From Calothrix sp. NIES-4105 (GTDB lineage: Bacteria; Cyanobacteriota; Cyanobacteriia; Cyanobacteriales; Nostocaceae): a stretch of DNA of 64,000 nt. The stretch spans positions 2,741,614-2,805,613 of the forward strand of contig NZ_AP018290.1 of assembly GCF_002368415.1 (NCBI RefSeq), given 5' to 3'. A program made the translations under genes and the position numbers. Shown here piece by piece: positions 10,992 through 19,812 of this stretch. A model generated the notes under the pieces. It saw only the letters and a program-made list of their open reading frames with translations, had not been told where the DNA came from and did not search any database. Numbering within the stretch: position 1 is the stretch's first letter; each line of letters starts with the position of its first letter.

Positions 10992-11894
10992 ATGCTTGCT
11001 TCAACTTCAGACTTGCTCGAAACCGCGCGCAGGAATGTTTATGCAATCGGCGCCTTCAATGTATATAATTTAGAAGGAGTAAGGGCAGTAGTGCAAGCAG
11101 CGGAAACCTTGTCCAGTCCTGCGATGCTGCAAATTCATCCAAGTTCCCTCAAATTTGGTGGGACTCCATTAATTGCATTATGTATGGAAGCAGCGCACGC
11201 AGCAAAAGTACCTATATCAGTTCATCTTGACCACAGTACTTCAACAGGCGCCATTCAACAAGCTTTAAATGCGGGGATGACATCGGTGATGGCAGACGGT
11301 TCACCTTTGCCATATAGTGAAAACCTCGCTTTTACTAAACAAATGACTCAGTTGGCACATCAGAATGGCGCCGCAGTCGAAGCGGAGATTGGTAGAATTA
11401 GCGGTAGCGAAGATGGACTTACAGTCGAAGAGAAAGAAGCTTTAATGACCGACCCCGACCAAGCAGTTGAATTTGTCGCAGCTACAAAAGTTGACTTTTT
11501 AGCAGTAACTATTGGGAATGTACATGGAGAGTATAAAAGCGAACCAAGACTTGATTTTCCAAGACTAATTCGTATCCGCAAAAATATTGATATTCCATTA
11601 GTATTGCATGGCGCATCAGGTTTACCACCAGAAATGATAAGCAAGTCGATAGAATTGGGTGTGTGTAAATTTAATGTTAATACTGAAGTACGTCAAGCAT
11701 ATGTAAAAGTCTTGAAAAAGGATTTGAGTACAGCAAAAAGTCCTGATTTAGTAGACTTAATGCAAAATGCAATTAGCGCAATGCAATCGGTAATTAGTGA
11801 AAAATTACAGCTTTTTGGTTCCGCAGGAAAATCTCACTTGCACGAATCACCCTACGCAAGCATGTTAGCCGCAAACGGTAAATTTAGTAAGTAA
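10992..11894 (+). CDS. Class II ketose-bisphosphate aldolase family protein
   Basis: 300 aa TIM-barrel aldolase. The catalytic Asp80 and zinc ligand His81 lie in VHLDHST. Glu132 (VEAEIGRI), His178 (GNVHGEYK) and His206 (LVLHGASG) complete the usual metal and active-site set, and KFNVNTEVR is the phosphate-binding region. Length and motifs match the FbaA/GatY/KbaY superfamily, which splits fructose- or tagatose-1,6-bisphosphate or related phosphoketoses. It is shorter than the usual 359-aa cyanobacterial FBA, so a side pathway is as likely as the Calvin cycle. Ribosome-binding site gggagag. Confidence 0.85.
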   Translation: MLASTSDLLETARRNVYAIGAFNVYNLEGVRAVVQAAETLSSPAMLQIHPSSLKFGGTPLIALCMEAAHAAKVPISVHLDHSTSTGAIQQALNAGMTSVMADGSPLPYSENLAFTKQMTQLAHQNGAAVEAEIGRISGSEDGLTVEEKEALMTDPDQAVEFVAATKVDFLAVTIGNVHGEYKSEPRLDFPRLIRIRKNIDIPLVLHGASGLPPEMISKSIELGVCKFNVNTEVRQAYVKVLKKDLSTAKSPDLVDLMQNAISAMQSVISEKLQLFGSAGKSHLHESPYASMLAANGKFSK

Positions 11895-11999
11895 TACGCA
11901 ACTGATAACAATTTATAGCACAGTAGCGCAAATAATGTATTACGTGATGAGAGGTAAAAAAATTACTTTCTCCTGTGGCATTGGGAGGTGCCAGTTCCT

Positions 12000-12458
12000 T
12001 TAGTAAACAATTAATTTACCTTTTGGATACTGAGCGTCCCAACCGCAAGGCCAATGTCCGTCTCGATACCACTCCATTAAGTTAGTAAAAAAAGTATCAA
12101 AGCTACCTGTTGCAATTTCTACAGCAGCAGCAGCAACATCATAAGCTACGGCATCAGCTACACTTATTCCTTCTTCAAGCTCGTGACAGTAAATTGATTT
12201 GGATACAGCTTGCAATGCTTTATCATAAGCAATATCCCAAATTGGATTCATACTATCTACATGATTATGGAATGAAGCATTTATCCAATTTTCACTTTGT
12301 AGATGTGACCAAGCATCATCCCAAGAAAATAATTGCTTAACTTTCTCGCTATGTAAAGGTTGCCCGACATTCTTAAACCAAGGGATTGTATCTAACTCTT
12401 CTAGAAAAATGCTGACTTTTGGATTCAATTGATTAATAACGGTACTAGATATAGTCAT
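12000..12458 (-). CDS. Candidate immunity protein for the adjacent deaminase
   Basis: Frame open from 12473, but the ATG at 12458 (MTISSTVINQ) has the ribosome-binding site gagga at the right distance, giving 152 aa. No recognised family. The protein is rich in Trp and acidic residues and ends GHWPCGW, then YPKGKLIVY. It lies 31 bases after the deaminase-like gene on the same strand. Toxin followed by immunity gene is the usual order in polymorphic-toxin cassettes, so an inhibitor role is an inference from position and size only. Confidence 0.6.
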   Translation of the reverse strand: MTISSTVINQLNPKVSIFLEELDTIPWFKNVGQPLHSEKVKQLFSWDDAWSHLQSENWINASFHNHVDSMNPIWDIAYDKALQAVSKSIYCHELEEGISVADAVAYDVAAAAVEIATGSFDTFFTNLMEWYRDGHWPCGWDAQYPKGKLIVY

Positions 12459-12489
12459 ATGATTTATCCTCATAATTAAATTTTAATCT

Positions 12490-13014
12490 TTATGGAGAAA
12501 CTATTGTCAGTTTTACACCATACTGTTTTGTAATACTATATACTACTTTTTGACAGTAGTTACACAGTGGTTTATCTACATATAAAGTTGCCTCTCCCCC
12601 AATTATATTTCTAATTTTCATCTCGTTTGCTAGTTTAGCAAGAGCGCGCCCCTCTGCATGAGTCAAAGATACAGCACCAAGTTTTAAGTCACTGACAACA
12701 TTCGCTTCAAATCTTCCACTTACTCCTTGGTACTCACCCTCAATCCCAGGTATATTGGCTATGATTAGTGCAACAGTTGGGCTACCCTCTATATTAAGCC
12801 CAAGCCCCAATTCTTTCCGAATTTCCTCTATACGAGGATTGACCATTGCGCTTCGTGCTGCTTCAGATTGGAATTGTTCTAAAGCCTTTAATGCTCCGAT
12901 TTTTCTCACCGTGTCTTTAAAATATTCTTTGGACTGTGCTAAAATGAGCGCTGCTTCTATTTCGTCTAATTGGCGCCGGACATTCTCTGAGATTTCTTCA
13001 TCATTGGTAGACAT
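12490..13014 (-). CDS. Deaminase-fold toxin-like protein (SCP1.201/DddA-like)
   Basis: 174 aa. The C-terminal 60 residues carry a cytidine-deaminase zinc signature: LTHAEGRALAKL with His119 and catalytic Glu121, then LYVDKPLCNYC with Cys151 and Cys154, ending LTIVSP. This layout resembles the SCP1.201/DddA deaminase toxins. The first 70 residues are charged and helical and no secretion or delivery domain is visible, so it is either an orphan toxin tip or a cytosolic deaminase. Substrate (DNA, RNA or nucleotide) cannot be told. A candidate immunity gene follows. Start is uncertain: there is no clear SD. Confidence 0.68.
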   Translation of the reverse strand: MSTNDEEISENVRRQLDEIEAALILAQSKEYFKDTVRKIGALKALEQFQSEAARSAMVNPRIEEIRKELGLGLNIEGSPTVALIIANIPGIEGEYQGVSGRFEANVVSDLKLGAVSLTHAEGRALAKLANEMKIRNIIGGEATLYVDKPLCNYCQKVVYSITKQYGVKLTIVSP

Positions 13015-13018
13015 TTGA

Positions 13019-13373
13019 AATTATGACCGTTTTTACTCGTTGCTATTATTCATAATTCTTAACTGATGTTGTCGTCGTTAGCAACATTACATCGGTTTTG
13101 GTTACTGTTTCCATAACCTGAACTCCAAAATTATTTAAATGTGCGACTTTCTTTGTGTAATGCTTCTTTTTCCTATGACTGCGCTTGAAAAAAGCGCGAT
13201 TTTAACTTGCTGTGTCTGCTTTTCTTTGCCTACTTGTAATACATGGTTGACTTTTGACTTACAATCTCAATACGAGATGCAACGACAACCGTCTATAAGC
13301 TTGTATTTCACCAAATAATACAATTTCCACATTGAAGCTAGGTAAAATATTGATTCTTGTAAGTAATATTATA
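13019..13373. other. Intergenic stretch, no gene seen
   Basis: No open frame with family resemblance was found. It separates the deaminase gene from the metallopeptidase-like fragment and may be decayed cassette DNA. Confidence 0.4.
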
Positions 13374-13709
13374 CTATACAAACCACGATAAATTAAGATT
13401 TTCAGCTAATATCTTCTCCTCATTCAGAATACGCTTAAACGGAATGTGTCCCGCTTTTTTCTCACATTCCGAAAACTCAGTCGCATATCGATGAGCAAAC
13501 GCTTCCTTATCTTTTTTAGGTTTAGCCCAATACAAATTGTTTAATCTTTCCTTTTCATCTATATCCTGTCCTGCTTTTTCTATGACGCTTTCTAGATAAT
13601 CAACGTAATGTCCTACTTCGTGAGGCAGCGTGCCATCATTAAGCCTCAAGGGTACTGCACCCTTGGCGTAAGCCAGGGTGTAGAGGAATTGAGAGAAATT
13701 ATGAGACAT
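13374..13709 (-). CDS. Zincin metallopeptidase-like fragment
   Basis: 111 aa with a complete zincin core: LPHEVGHYVDYLE (HExxH at 30-34) and a downstream KEAFAHRYATEF that supplies the third ligand, Glu69. Such cores occur at the C-terminus of MuF-type and polymorphic-toxin proteins. The protein starts almost directly at the domain, and no longer frame extends upstream, so this is probably the remaining 3' piece of a larger gene. It lies in the same direction as the deaminase/immunity pair, and the three may be relics of one toxin locus. Confidence 0.5.
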   Translation of the reverse strand: MSHNFSQFLYTLAYAKGAVPLRLNDGTLPHEVGHYVDYLESVIEKAGQDIDEKERLNNLYWAKPKKDKEAFAHRYATEFSECEKKAGHIPFKRILNEEKILAENLNLSWFV

Positions 13710-14373
13710 CCCCCTTGCCTGATTTCATTCATTTGAATGAACAGGGCGAGGGAGATAGTCGAATAATTTCTATTTGTATAAAGGTGTATCCTGGGTCTGA
13801 ATATACCGCTTTACCGTTTCGAGGTTTGCGCCACCTGTGGATGAAACAAAATATCCAATCTTCCAGAAAACTGGTTTTTTATAAAATTGATTGCAGTGTT
13901 CAGGAAATTCGTATGCGTTTCAACCGACTAGTTACTGTTTTGATATTATTTGCGCTCTTCACAAAGAGCGAACTTTCGGATTGATGTCAATTAACAAGTG
14001 ACAATTGACTTGTTTAATAGCTTTGACGGGGATGCTGAGAGGTCAGTACGCAAAACCTCGCGCGAATCCGTGTCCATACCCCTGCATGGGTTGGTCACGG
14101 TAGTTCAAATAACTGTGTTGTACGAAGTGGCTCTAAACTAGTGTGAATTACATGATAACGACGCTCAGAAACAAGCTGATGCCCATCCTGTATAAGACGC
14201 TCTAGTTCTTGAACATCATCCAGAGACAATGACTTAGGCCAAAGTTGAAAACCGTTAATTAAAAAAATGAGAAGAGGAAAAGTTAAAAGTTAAAAATAGT
14301 TACGTTTTCATCGTAAACCTGAAGTCCAAAATTCATCCTGGGAACACTATATATAGTTATTGAGGATGGGAAG
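13710..14373. other. Intergenic stretch with a short coding remnant
   Basis: Mostly without a gene. On the minus strand a frame without a start codon runs from about 14262 to a stop at 14095 (ends LVSERRYHVI, then TTQLFELP) and has coding-like composition, so it may be the tail of a lost gene. The strand containing dprA begins at 14374. Confidence 0.35.
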
Positions 14374-15495
14374 TTGTCTATTGAACGCGCGTATTGGCTA
14401 GCATGGTCGCAAATATCAGGTGTTGGCCCGGTATTATTACAACGGTTACACCAACATTTTGGTTCGTTGAAAGCTGCATGGGAAGCTTCTGCAAGTGAAT
14501 TAGGCGCCGTTGAAGGTTTTGGTTTTAGCACGGTACAAAAAGTCGGTAAGGAACGAGCTAGTTTTAATAAAACTATTCATCCAAAAGAGTTTCTTGCACA
14601 GCACCTCGAAGAAAACCCTAATTTCTGGACACCTGTTGATAATGAGTACCCGCGTTTATTGTTGGAAACTGCGAGTCCTCCACCTGTGTTGTATTATCGC
14701 GGCGCCGTTGAACTTGAAGAGAATTTAGGGCAAAAAGGACTTATCGCAATTGTGGGAACACGTCAACCGAGTGAGTATGGTATTCGCTGGACAAGACAAA
14801 TTAGTACTGCACTTGCAAAAAATGGGTTTACAGTTGTTTCGGGTATGGCAGAGGGAATTGATAGCGAAAGTCATATTGCTGCACTAAAAGCAGAAGGACG
14901 TACTATTGCGGTTCTTGGTACAGGTATTGATGTTGTCTACCCTGCTAAAAATCAAAAACTTTATCAGCAAATTTTAAAGCAAGGAATAGTCGTTAGTGAA
15001 TTCAAAAGCAAAACTCCACCCGACCGTACACATTTCCCTTGTCGCAACCGCATCATTGCTGGGTTGTGTCGTGCGGTTTTGGTAATAGAAGCACCTATTA
15101 AATCAGGCGCCTTAATTACAGCAGACTACGCGAATGAATTTGGACGCGATGTTTATGCAATGCCAGGTAGACTTGATGACCATAAATCTCAAGGTTGTTT
15201 GAAACTTATTACTCAAGGTGCCATCCCTATTCCTTTGGAACTTGATGAGTTAATTAAAATGCTAGGAGCGATACCACAGTTTGATTCTATTCCTGCCACT
15301 GTAAAAAATACTTTACCTAAGTTGGAACCTGAACTTCAAAAAGTTATCGAAACTGTTTCGATGGACTCTACTGCTTTTGATGCAATTATCCAACAAACAG
15401 GTATGGCGCCGGGTTTAGTTTCTAGTGCGCTATTACAACTTGAACTAATGGGTTTAATTACACAGTTACCGGGGATGCGCTATCAACGCTGTTAA
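14374..15495 (+). CDS. dprA: DNA processing protein DprA
   Basis: 373 aa starting with TTG, preceded by a gagg-type ribosome-binding site. An N-terminal helix-hairpin-helix/SAM-like part (ISGVGPVLLQRLHQHFGSL) is followed by the Rossmann-like DprA core: IAIVGTRQPSEYG, VSGMAEGIDSESHIAAL, GTGIDVVYP, FPCRNRIIAGL and SGALITADYA. A C-terminal winged-helix domain closes it. DprA loads RecA on incoming single-stranded DNA during natural transformation. A decayed copy of the last third of the winged-helix coding sequence lies about 4 kb downstream at 19371-19476. Confidence 0.95.
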   Translation: MSIERAYWLAWSQISGVGPVLLQRLHQHFGSLKAAWEASASELGAVEGFGFSTVQKVGKERASFNKTIHPKEFLAQHLEENPNFWTPVDNEYPRLLLETASPPPVLYYRGAVELEENLGQKGLIAIVGTRQPSEYGIRWTRQISTALAKNGFTVVSGMAEGIDSESHIAALKAEGRTIAVLGTGIDVVYPAKNQKLYQQILKQGIVVSEFKSKTPPDRTHFPCRNRIIAGLCRAVLVIEAPIKSGALITADYANEFGRDVYAMPGRLDDHKSQGCLKLITQGAIPIPLELDELIKMLGAIPQFDSIPATVKNTLPKLEPELQKVIETVSMDSTAFDAIIQQTGMAPGLVSSALLQLELMGLITQLPGMRYQRC

Positions 15496-15552
15496 TCTAC
15501 ATGTTCAAGATTTTCGTTTTCTTTAACTGCAGATACTGGGGTTATCAGCTAT

Positions 15553-16125
15553 CTATAAATATCGGGATAAACTCAGGCTAAATCCGGGCAATACATTTTC
15601 ACCAGATAATTGTGTAGGCAAATTTTGTACTTGAACATCTTGCCCTTGACGATAAATTTCTACTTGTTGCTGTTGGGGATTAATCAACCATCCTAATTGT
15701 ACGCCTGCATCCATATATTCCTGCATTTTGTTACGCAGTGTTTCTAAATCATCTGTTGCTGACCTTAACTCAACAATAAAGTCTGGTGCGATGGGGGGAA
15801 ATTTGCGTCTTTGTTCGGGGGTTAGTGCTTCCCAACGTTCCTTTTGAATCCAAGCAGCATCTGGAGAACGGTTTGCACCATTGGGTAACTTAAATACAGT
15901 GGAGGAACTAAAGGTATAACCGGAACCAGTTTGCCGATTCCAAATTCCTAAATCGATAATAAAGTCAGCTTCTCTATTGCCGCTCTCCCCTCCAACGGGT
16001 GGCATAATAATTAAGTCTCCCGATTTCGTTCGTTCAAACTGCAACTCACGATTATTTTGACATAGCTGATAGAATTGTTCGTCACTTAGATAAACGGTGT
16101 CTAAACTTAATCTCAAAGGAGTCAT
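15553..16125 (-). CDS. Uma2 family (DUF820) putative endonuclease
   Basis: 190 aa. PD-(D/E)xK-like Uma2 fold: ELQFERTKSGDLIIMPPVGG near the start, RSPDAAWI with the first acidic residue, then APDFIVELRSATDD as the catalytic strand, and GWLINPQQQQVEIYR. The family is greatly expanded in cyanobacteria and its biological role is unsettled. Here it lies convergent to dprA and 87 bases downstream of the response regulator gene, on the same strand. A second, longer member is at 38100-38834. Confidence 0.88.
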   Translation of the reverse strand: MTPLRLSLDTVYLSDEQFYQLCQNNRELQFERTKSGDLIIMPPVGGESGNREADFIIDLGIWNRQTGSGYTFSSSTVFKLPNGANRSPDAAWIQKERWEALTPEQRRKFPPIAPDFIVELRSATDDLETLRNKMQEYMDAGVQLGWLINPQQQQVEIYRQGQDVQVQNLPTQLSGENVLPGFSLSLSRYL

Positions 16126-16212
16126 AATCCTATACCTAGCCGCAATAGCGCGCTTATATCAAATAACTCATAAATTATACTGGTGTTTGTTAATTACAAA
16201 AGCTAATTTTTG

Positions 16213-16599
16213 TTATAAATCATTTCTTTTTGCGGAAATTATGTTTGTGAGTTGGTCAGATAGGGTAAATGGGTCATAAGGTTTAGTAATTAATGCTGCC
16301 AATTTTAACTGACTAAATTGACGCTGTTCAGAAGGTTGAGCTTTTGCCGTCAAGAAAACTACGGGGATATGCTGAATTTCGGAGTCTGATTGTATTCTTT
16401 TTAATGTAGTTAGCCCATCCATATCTGGCATCATTACATCTAAAAGAATTATATCTGGTTGTTGGGATGCAGCTAACGCCAAACCTTCCTTACCTGAACT
16501 AGCTGTAAAAACTTCCCAGTCTCCAGTTATTTCCAAGCAAACTTGAGTTGTTTCTCGAATACCTTGCTCATCATCTATTATTAATACGCGCTTAGTCAT
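16213..16599 (-). CDS. Single-domain response regulator
   Basis: 128 aa CheY-like receiver. Acidic pocket in LIIDDE (8-12 region), phosphorylatable Asp in ILLDVMMPDMDG (about residue 54), conserved Thr in FLTAKA and Lys in ITKPYDP. There is no output domain, so it probably acts by protein contact. Its ATG lies two bases after the histidine kinase stop, so the pair is translated together and is a cognate two-component system. Confidence 0.92.
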   Translation of the reverse strand: MTKRVLIIDDEQGIRETTQVCLEITGDWEVFTASSGKEGLALAASQQPDIILLDVMMPDMDGLTTLKRIQSDSEIQHIPVVFLTAKAQPSEQRQFSQLKLAALITKPYDPFTLSDQLTNIISAKRNDL

Positions 16600-16601
16600 A
16601 A

Positions 16602-19100
16602 TTATGTACCTCGCAATAAAGGTAAAGTAAAGTAAAATGTACTACCTCGTTCTAATACACTTTCTGCCCAAATGGCGCCTCCATGTTGCTGTATTATACT
16701 CCGACATATAGCTAGTCCTAAACCGGTTCCACCTTGGTTACGCGAATTAGAAGCATCCACTTGCTGAAAGCGGTCAAAAATAGTTTCTAATTTATCTTCA
16801 GGAATTCCCCAACCTTGATCTTTAACTTGGAAAAGTATATGAGGAGTCATTTTAGTCTCTGCGCTTAACCAAACGGTGCTACCAGAGGGTGAAAATTTAA
16901 TCGCGTTACTAATTAAATTAGTCAGTGTTTGAACTACTCTGTCAGGGTCTGCCCAAAGTTGAGCATGAAGTGGTATGACGCAAAGAGTAATTTCGGCTTT
17001 TTCTGCCATCGCGCGCATCTCATCAACAGCTTGAGTCATTAAATCAGCCGAATTACAAATTTGAAAATGCATTGTAACTTTGCCTGAGTTGATGCGCTCG
17101 ATATCAAGGATATCATTGATAAGACGCACCAAGCGGTTAGTATTTTCAAACGCAATTTCTAACATTCGCTGTCTTTTAACTGGTTGACTATCAAGCGAAC
17201 CATGTGATAGTAAACCTAAAGCGCTGCATATTGAAGTCAAAGGAGTTCGCAGTTCGTGACTAACAACAGAAACAAACTCATCTTTCATTCGCTCGATTAT
17301 TTGCCGTTCAGTTATATCTTTAAAAATAACAACGGCGCCTATAATTTGACCTTGTTCTTCGATTGGTGTTGAAATATACTCAACAGGAAATTTTGTCCCA
17401 TCTCGACGATAGTAAATATCATCACTAATATTTTGGACTTTGCCATATTCTAAAGTCGAGCGAATTGGGTTATCTGACCATTTGTAAGAAGTACCGTCAG
17501 ATTTAGAGTGTTTTAAAACAAAGTGTAGAAAATGCTTACCGAGAGTAATTAGTTCTTCGACTCGATAACCCAACATCCTCGCACCCGCAGAATTAATAAA
17601 AGTAAGTTTGGCCGACTCATCTAAACCGTAAATACCCTCGCCCGCTGAGTTTAAAATTAACTCATTATACCGACTTAAACGCTCAACAGACGCTTGTGCT
17701 TGTTGACGTTCCTTGATTTCGTGTTTCAACTCGGAATTAGTTTGCTCTAACTGGGCTGTACGTTCAGTAACTCGTGTTTCCAACTCCGTATTTAACGCAG
17801 AAATTTTAGCTTCAAATTGCTTTCTTTGTTCAATATCTTTGTGTAAATTAAAATTTACAGCATGTACTTTTTGATATAATTGGTACTGGTGAATAGCCAT
17901 TGCAAAGTGACTAGCCAAAGAATTTGCTAAATCAATGGATGGCGCCGTCCAAGGGTTGACTTGAGCTTTCTTTAACTCTCGCCATGCTTCAAACGATTGT
18001 ACAGGACGTAAATGACGCGCGTCCGAAGAGTCTTGGCGCCGTGCCCATAAAGTTTCTACATCAACAGAGCGACGAAAAATACTCAAATAACCCAGAACTG
18101 AAGTGCGGTACTCCAAGCGAATAATTAATAAGCTGCGAATTTCAGCTTTACTAAACTCCAGAGCTAGATATTCTGGTAATGCTGATAACAGTAAATCATT
18201 AATTACCCAAATATGGCTTAATTCAAGCGATGTTGGTTGAGTACTTAACCAATTCAAGAATTCTGGTTGTTGTTCATAGTCTTGATTCAATATACAGCTA
18301 CCACAACTATATATTTGTGTTGAAGGGTTTTGTGGTGAGGCAATATAAACTCTACCACCACTCGCTTGTAAACCCGATACAGTTAATTCTAAAGCTTGTT
18401 GCAACTGCATTTCGGTCATCGAATGTAACAGTTTTGCAACGCGGTTAATTGTAGCTTCTTGTTGTGCCAAAATTCGGGTTTGCTCAAGTAAAGTTGACTG
18501 TCCGACCGCAATTGATAATTGGTCTGCAACAAGTTGCACTACTTGTAATTCTCTTTCGGTGACATATCGCGGTTTACTATGATGAGAAACTAATAACCCC
18601 CATAACTGCTGACGGTGCAAAATTGGCACAACTACAGAAGACTGTACCCCCATTGATATCAAATATTCAGCATGACAGGGGTCTACGTGACGAAACCAAA
18701 TATCATTATTATCACTGTCAGGATATAAAAATCGACTTAACCCAATAGTTTGATTAGCTACATCTACAATTGAACGCTGACGAACTTTTTGAAACATTTC
18801 GCGTGCTTCGAGTGGAATATCCTCCGCTGGAAAATGTTGTCCTAACAGTGATGGTAAACGCTCATTAACTGATTCAGCAACAACTTCACCGCTACCATCT
18901 GTATCAAATTTATAAATCTTAACACGGTCAGTCTCTAAAAAAACCCGTACTTCGTGAACTGTTACAGACAGAATATCAGATAATTCTGCATATTGACGAA
19001 CACGATTCATTAACTTATGTAGCAAAACTTCGAGCGAGTCAACAGGGTTTATTGACTCCGAAGCTTGGCTTTCATTATTTTCATAAATATCATTTAACAC
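16602..19100 (-). CDS. Bilin-binding-type sensor histidine kinase (cyanobacteriochrome-like)
   Basis: Frame open from a TTG at 19118 (838 aa), but AGGAGG lies six bases before a GTG at 19100, which is the likelier start. In the 838-aa numbering: GAF 1 about 37-213, GAF 2 about 224-415, coiled coil 425-480, PAS 482-605, HisKA with SHELRTPL (His621), and HATPase with NLISNAIKFSPSG, DQGWGIPE and GGTGLGLAI. GAF 1 has FPAEDIPLEAR and the Cys-His pair in DPCHAEYLISMGV (Cys148), the canonical bilin attachment site, so it probably senses light. No DXCF second cysteine is seen. Forms an operon with the response regulator. Confidence 0.88.
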   Translation of the reverse strand: MLNDIYENNESQASESINPVDSLEVLLHKLMNRVRQYAELSDILSVTVHEVRVFLETDRVKIYKFDTDGSGEVVAESVNERLPSLLGQHFPAEDIPLEAREMFQKVRQRSIVDVANQTIGLSRFLYPDSDNNDIWFRHVDPCHAEYLISMGVQSSVVVPILHRQQLWGLLVSHHSKPRYVTERELQVVQLVADQLSIAVGQSTLLEQTRILAQQEATINRVAKLLHSMTEMQLQQALELTVSGLQASGGRVYIASPQNPSTQIYSCGSCILNQDYEQQPEFLNWLSTQPTSLELSHIWVINDLLLSALPEYLALEFSKAEIRSLLIIRLEYRTSVLGYLSIFRRSVDVETLWARRQDSSDARHLRPVQSFEAWRELKKAQVNPWTAPSIDLANSLASHFAMAIHQYQLYQKVHAVNFNLHKDIEQRKQFEAKISALNTELETRVTERTAQLEQTNSELKHEIKERQQAQASVERLSRYNELILNSAGEGIYGLDESAKLTFINSAGARMLGYRVEELITLGKHFLHFVLKHSKSDGTSYKWSDNPIRSTLEYGKVQNISDDIYYRRDGTKFPVEYISTPIEEQGQIIGAVVIFKDITERQIIERMKDEFVSVVSHELRTPLTSICSALGLLSHGSLDSQPVKRQRMLEIAFENTNRLVRLINDILDIERINSGKVTMHFQICNSADLMTQAVDEMRAMAEKAEITLCVIPLHAQLWADPDRVVQTLTNLISNAIKFSPSGSTVWLSAETKMTPHILFQVKDQGWGIPEDKLETIFDRFQQVDASNSRNQGGTGLGLAICRSIIQQHGGAIWAESVLERGSTFYFTLPLLRGT

Positions 19101-19370
19101 TATCTTCCTCCTATACAAAATTCAAAACTGCTTTTTGTCAAGAAGATGTGCTGTATTACCCTTAGTACCCTGACACGCGCTCTGTTGGGGGATTTGGCTA
19201 GTTGCAGCTTCATATTAAATTGGTATCACACATATTTTGTTAAAAAAATATTATCGTCAAATTTGCGATTGAATAGTAACTTATTTTAAATATATTTAAT
19301 TTTTCTTATTATTTCATCATTAAATTTAAAGCAATTACTATAGATTTATGTAAATAAATCTTTACAATTA

Positions 19371-19476
19371 GATGACTCTATTACTTTTGATGCGATTATC
19401 CTACAAAAAGGTATGGCGCCGGGTAAGGTATCCAGCGCGCTATTACAGTTATCGGCAATGTGATATCAACAATGAT
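19371..19476 (+). pseudogene. Fragment of a second dprA 3' end
   Basis: Reads DSITFDAIILQKGMAPGKVS followed by SALLQL and then a premature stop. Compare DSTAFDAIIQQTGMAPGLVS in the intact dprA at 14374-15495. The DNA match includes ggtatggcgccgggt and gcgctattaca. The copy has lost the stretch corresponding to the next 10 or so codons and resumes with tatcaac. It is in the same orientation as dprA. Confidence 0.85.
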
Positions 19477-19657
19477 TTAGAAGTTCAAAATCCTATAAAG
19501 TCTGCTTATTAAAGGAGTTTAGGCATACATATTTGCTAATTGAGCAATATTAAAATCTACACTTAAATAATAAGTATAAATGTCAAAAATTGAATCAATT
19601 ATATTTTTCACTTAGACGATTATTCTGATATTCTTAGATTGGAATACATCAAACTTA

Positions 19658-19691
19658 ACTACCTGACTCTTTAAGAGTAGGTAGTTTTTTT
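19658..19691 (+). terminator. Rho-independent terminator without an obvious gene
   Basis: Arms actacct and aggtagt enclose an inner actct / agagt stem with a three-base loop and one bulged G. Seven T residues follow at 19685-19691. The T run is only on the plus-strand side, so it should end a plus-strand transcript starting upstream, possibly a small RNA. Confidence 0.7.
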
Positions 19692-19812
19692 AAAATATTA
19701 ACATTTATACTATAATATTATATCATACAACACAAAAACTTTAACTATTTTTCAGGAAAGTTATAAATGTAATAGAATGTTAGCATAAAATTACTACATT
19801 TAAGAGCATTTA

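Larger units (their letters stand above)
19119..19812. other. Long intergenic region with a dprA relic and a terminator
   Basis: AT-rich, without a convincing gene. It holds the dprA-derived fragment at 19371-19476 and a rho-independent terminator at 19658-19691 pointing along the plus strand, although no plus-strand gene lies upstream of it. The kinase promoter must lie near 19120-19250. Confidence 0.55.

Noticed and set aside
13715..13984. 89-codon plus-strand frame after the zincin fragment
   Set aside because: No recognisable domain or ribosome-binding site, and its composition changes midway. It could be a transposase scrap, but I cannot support that.
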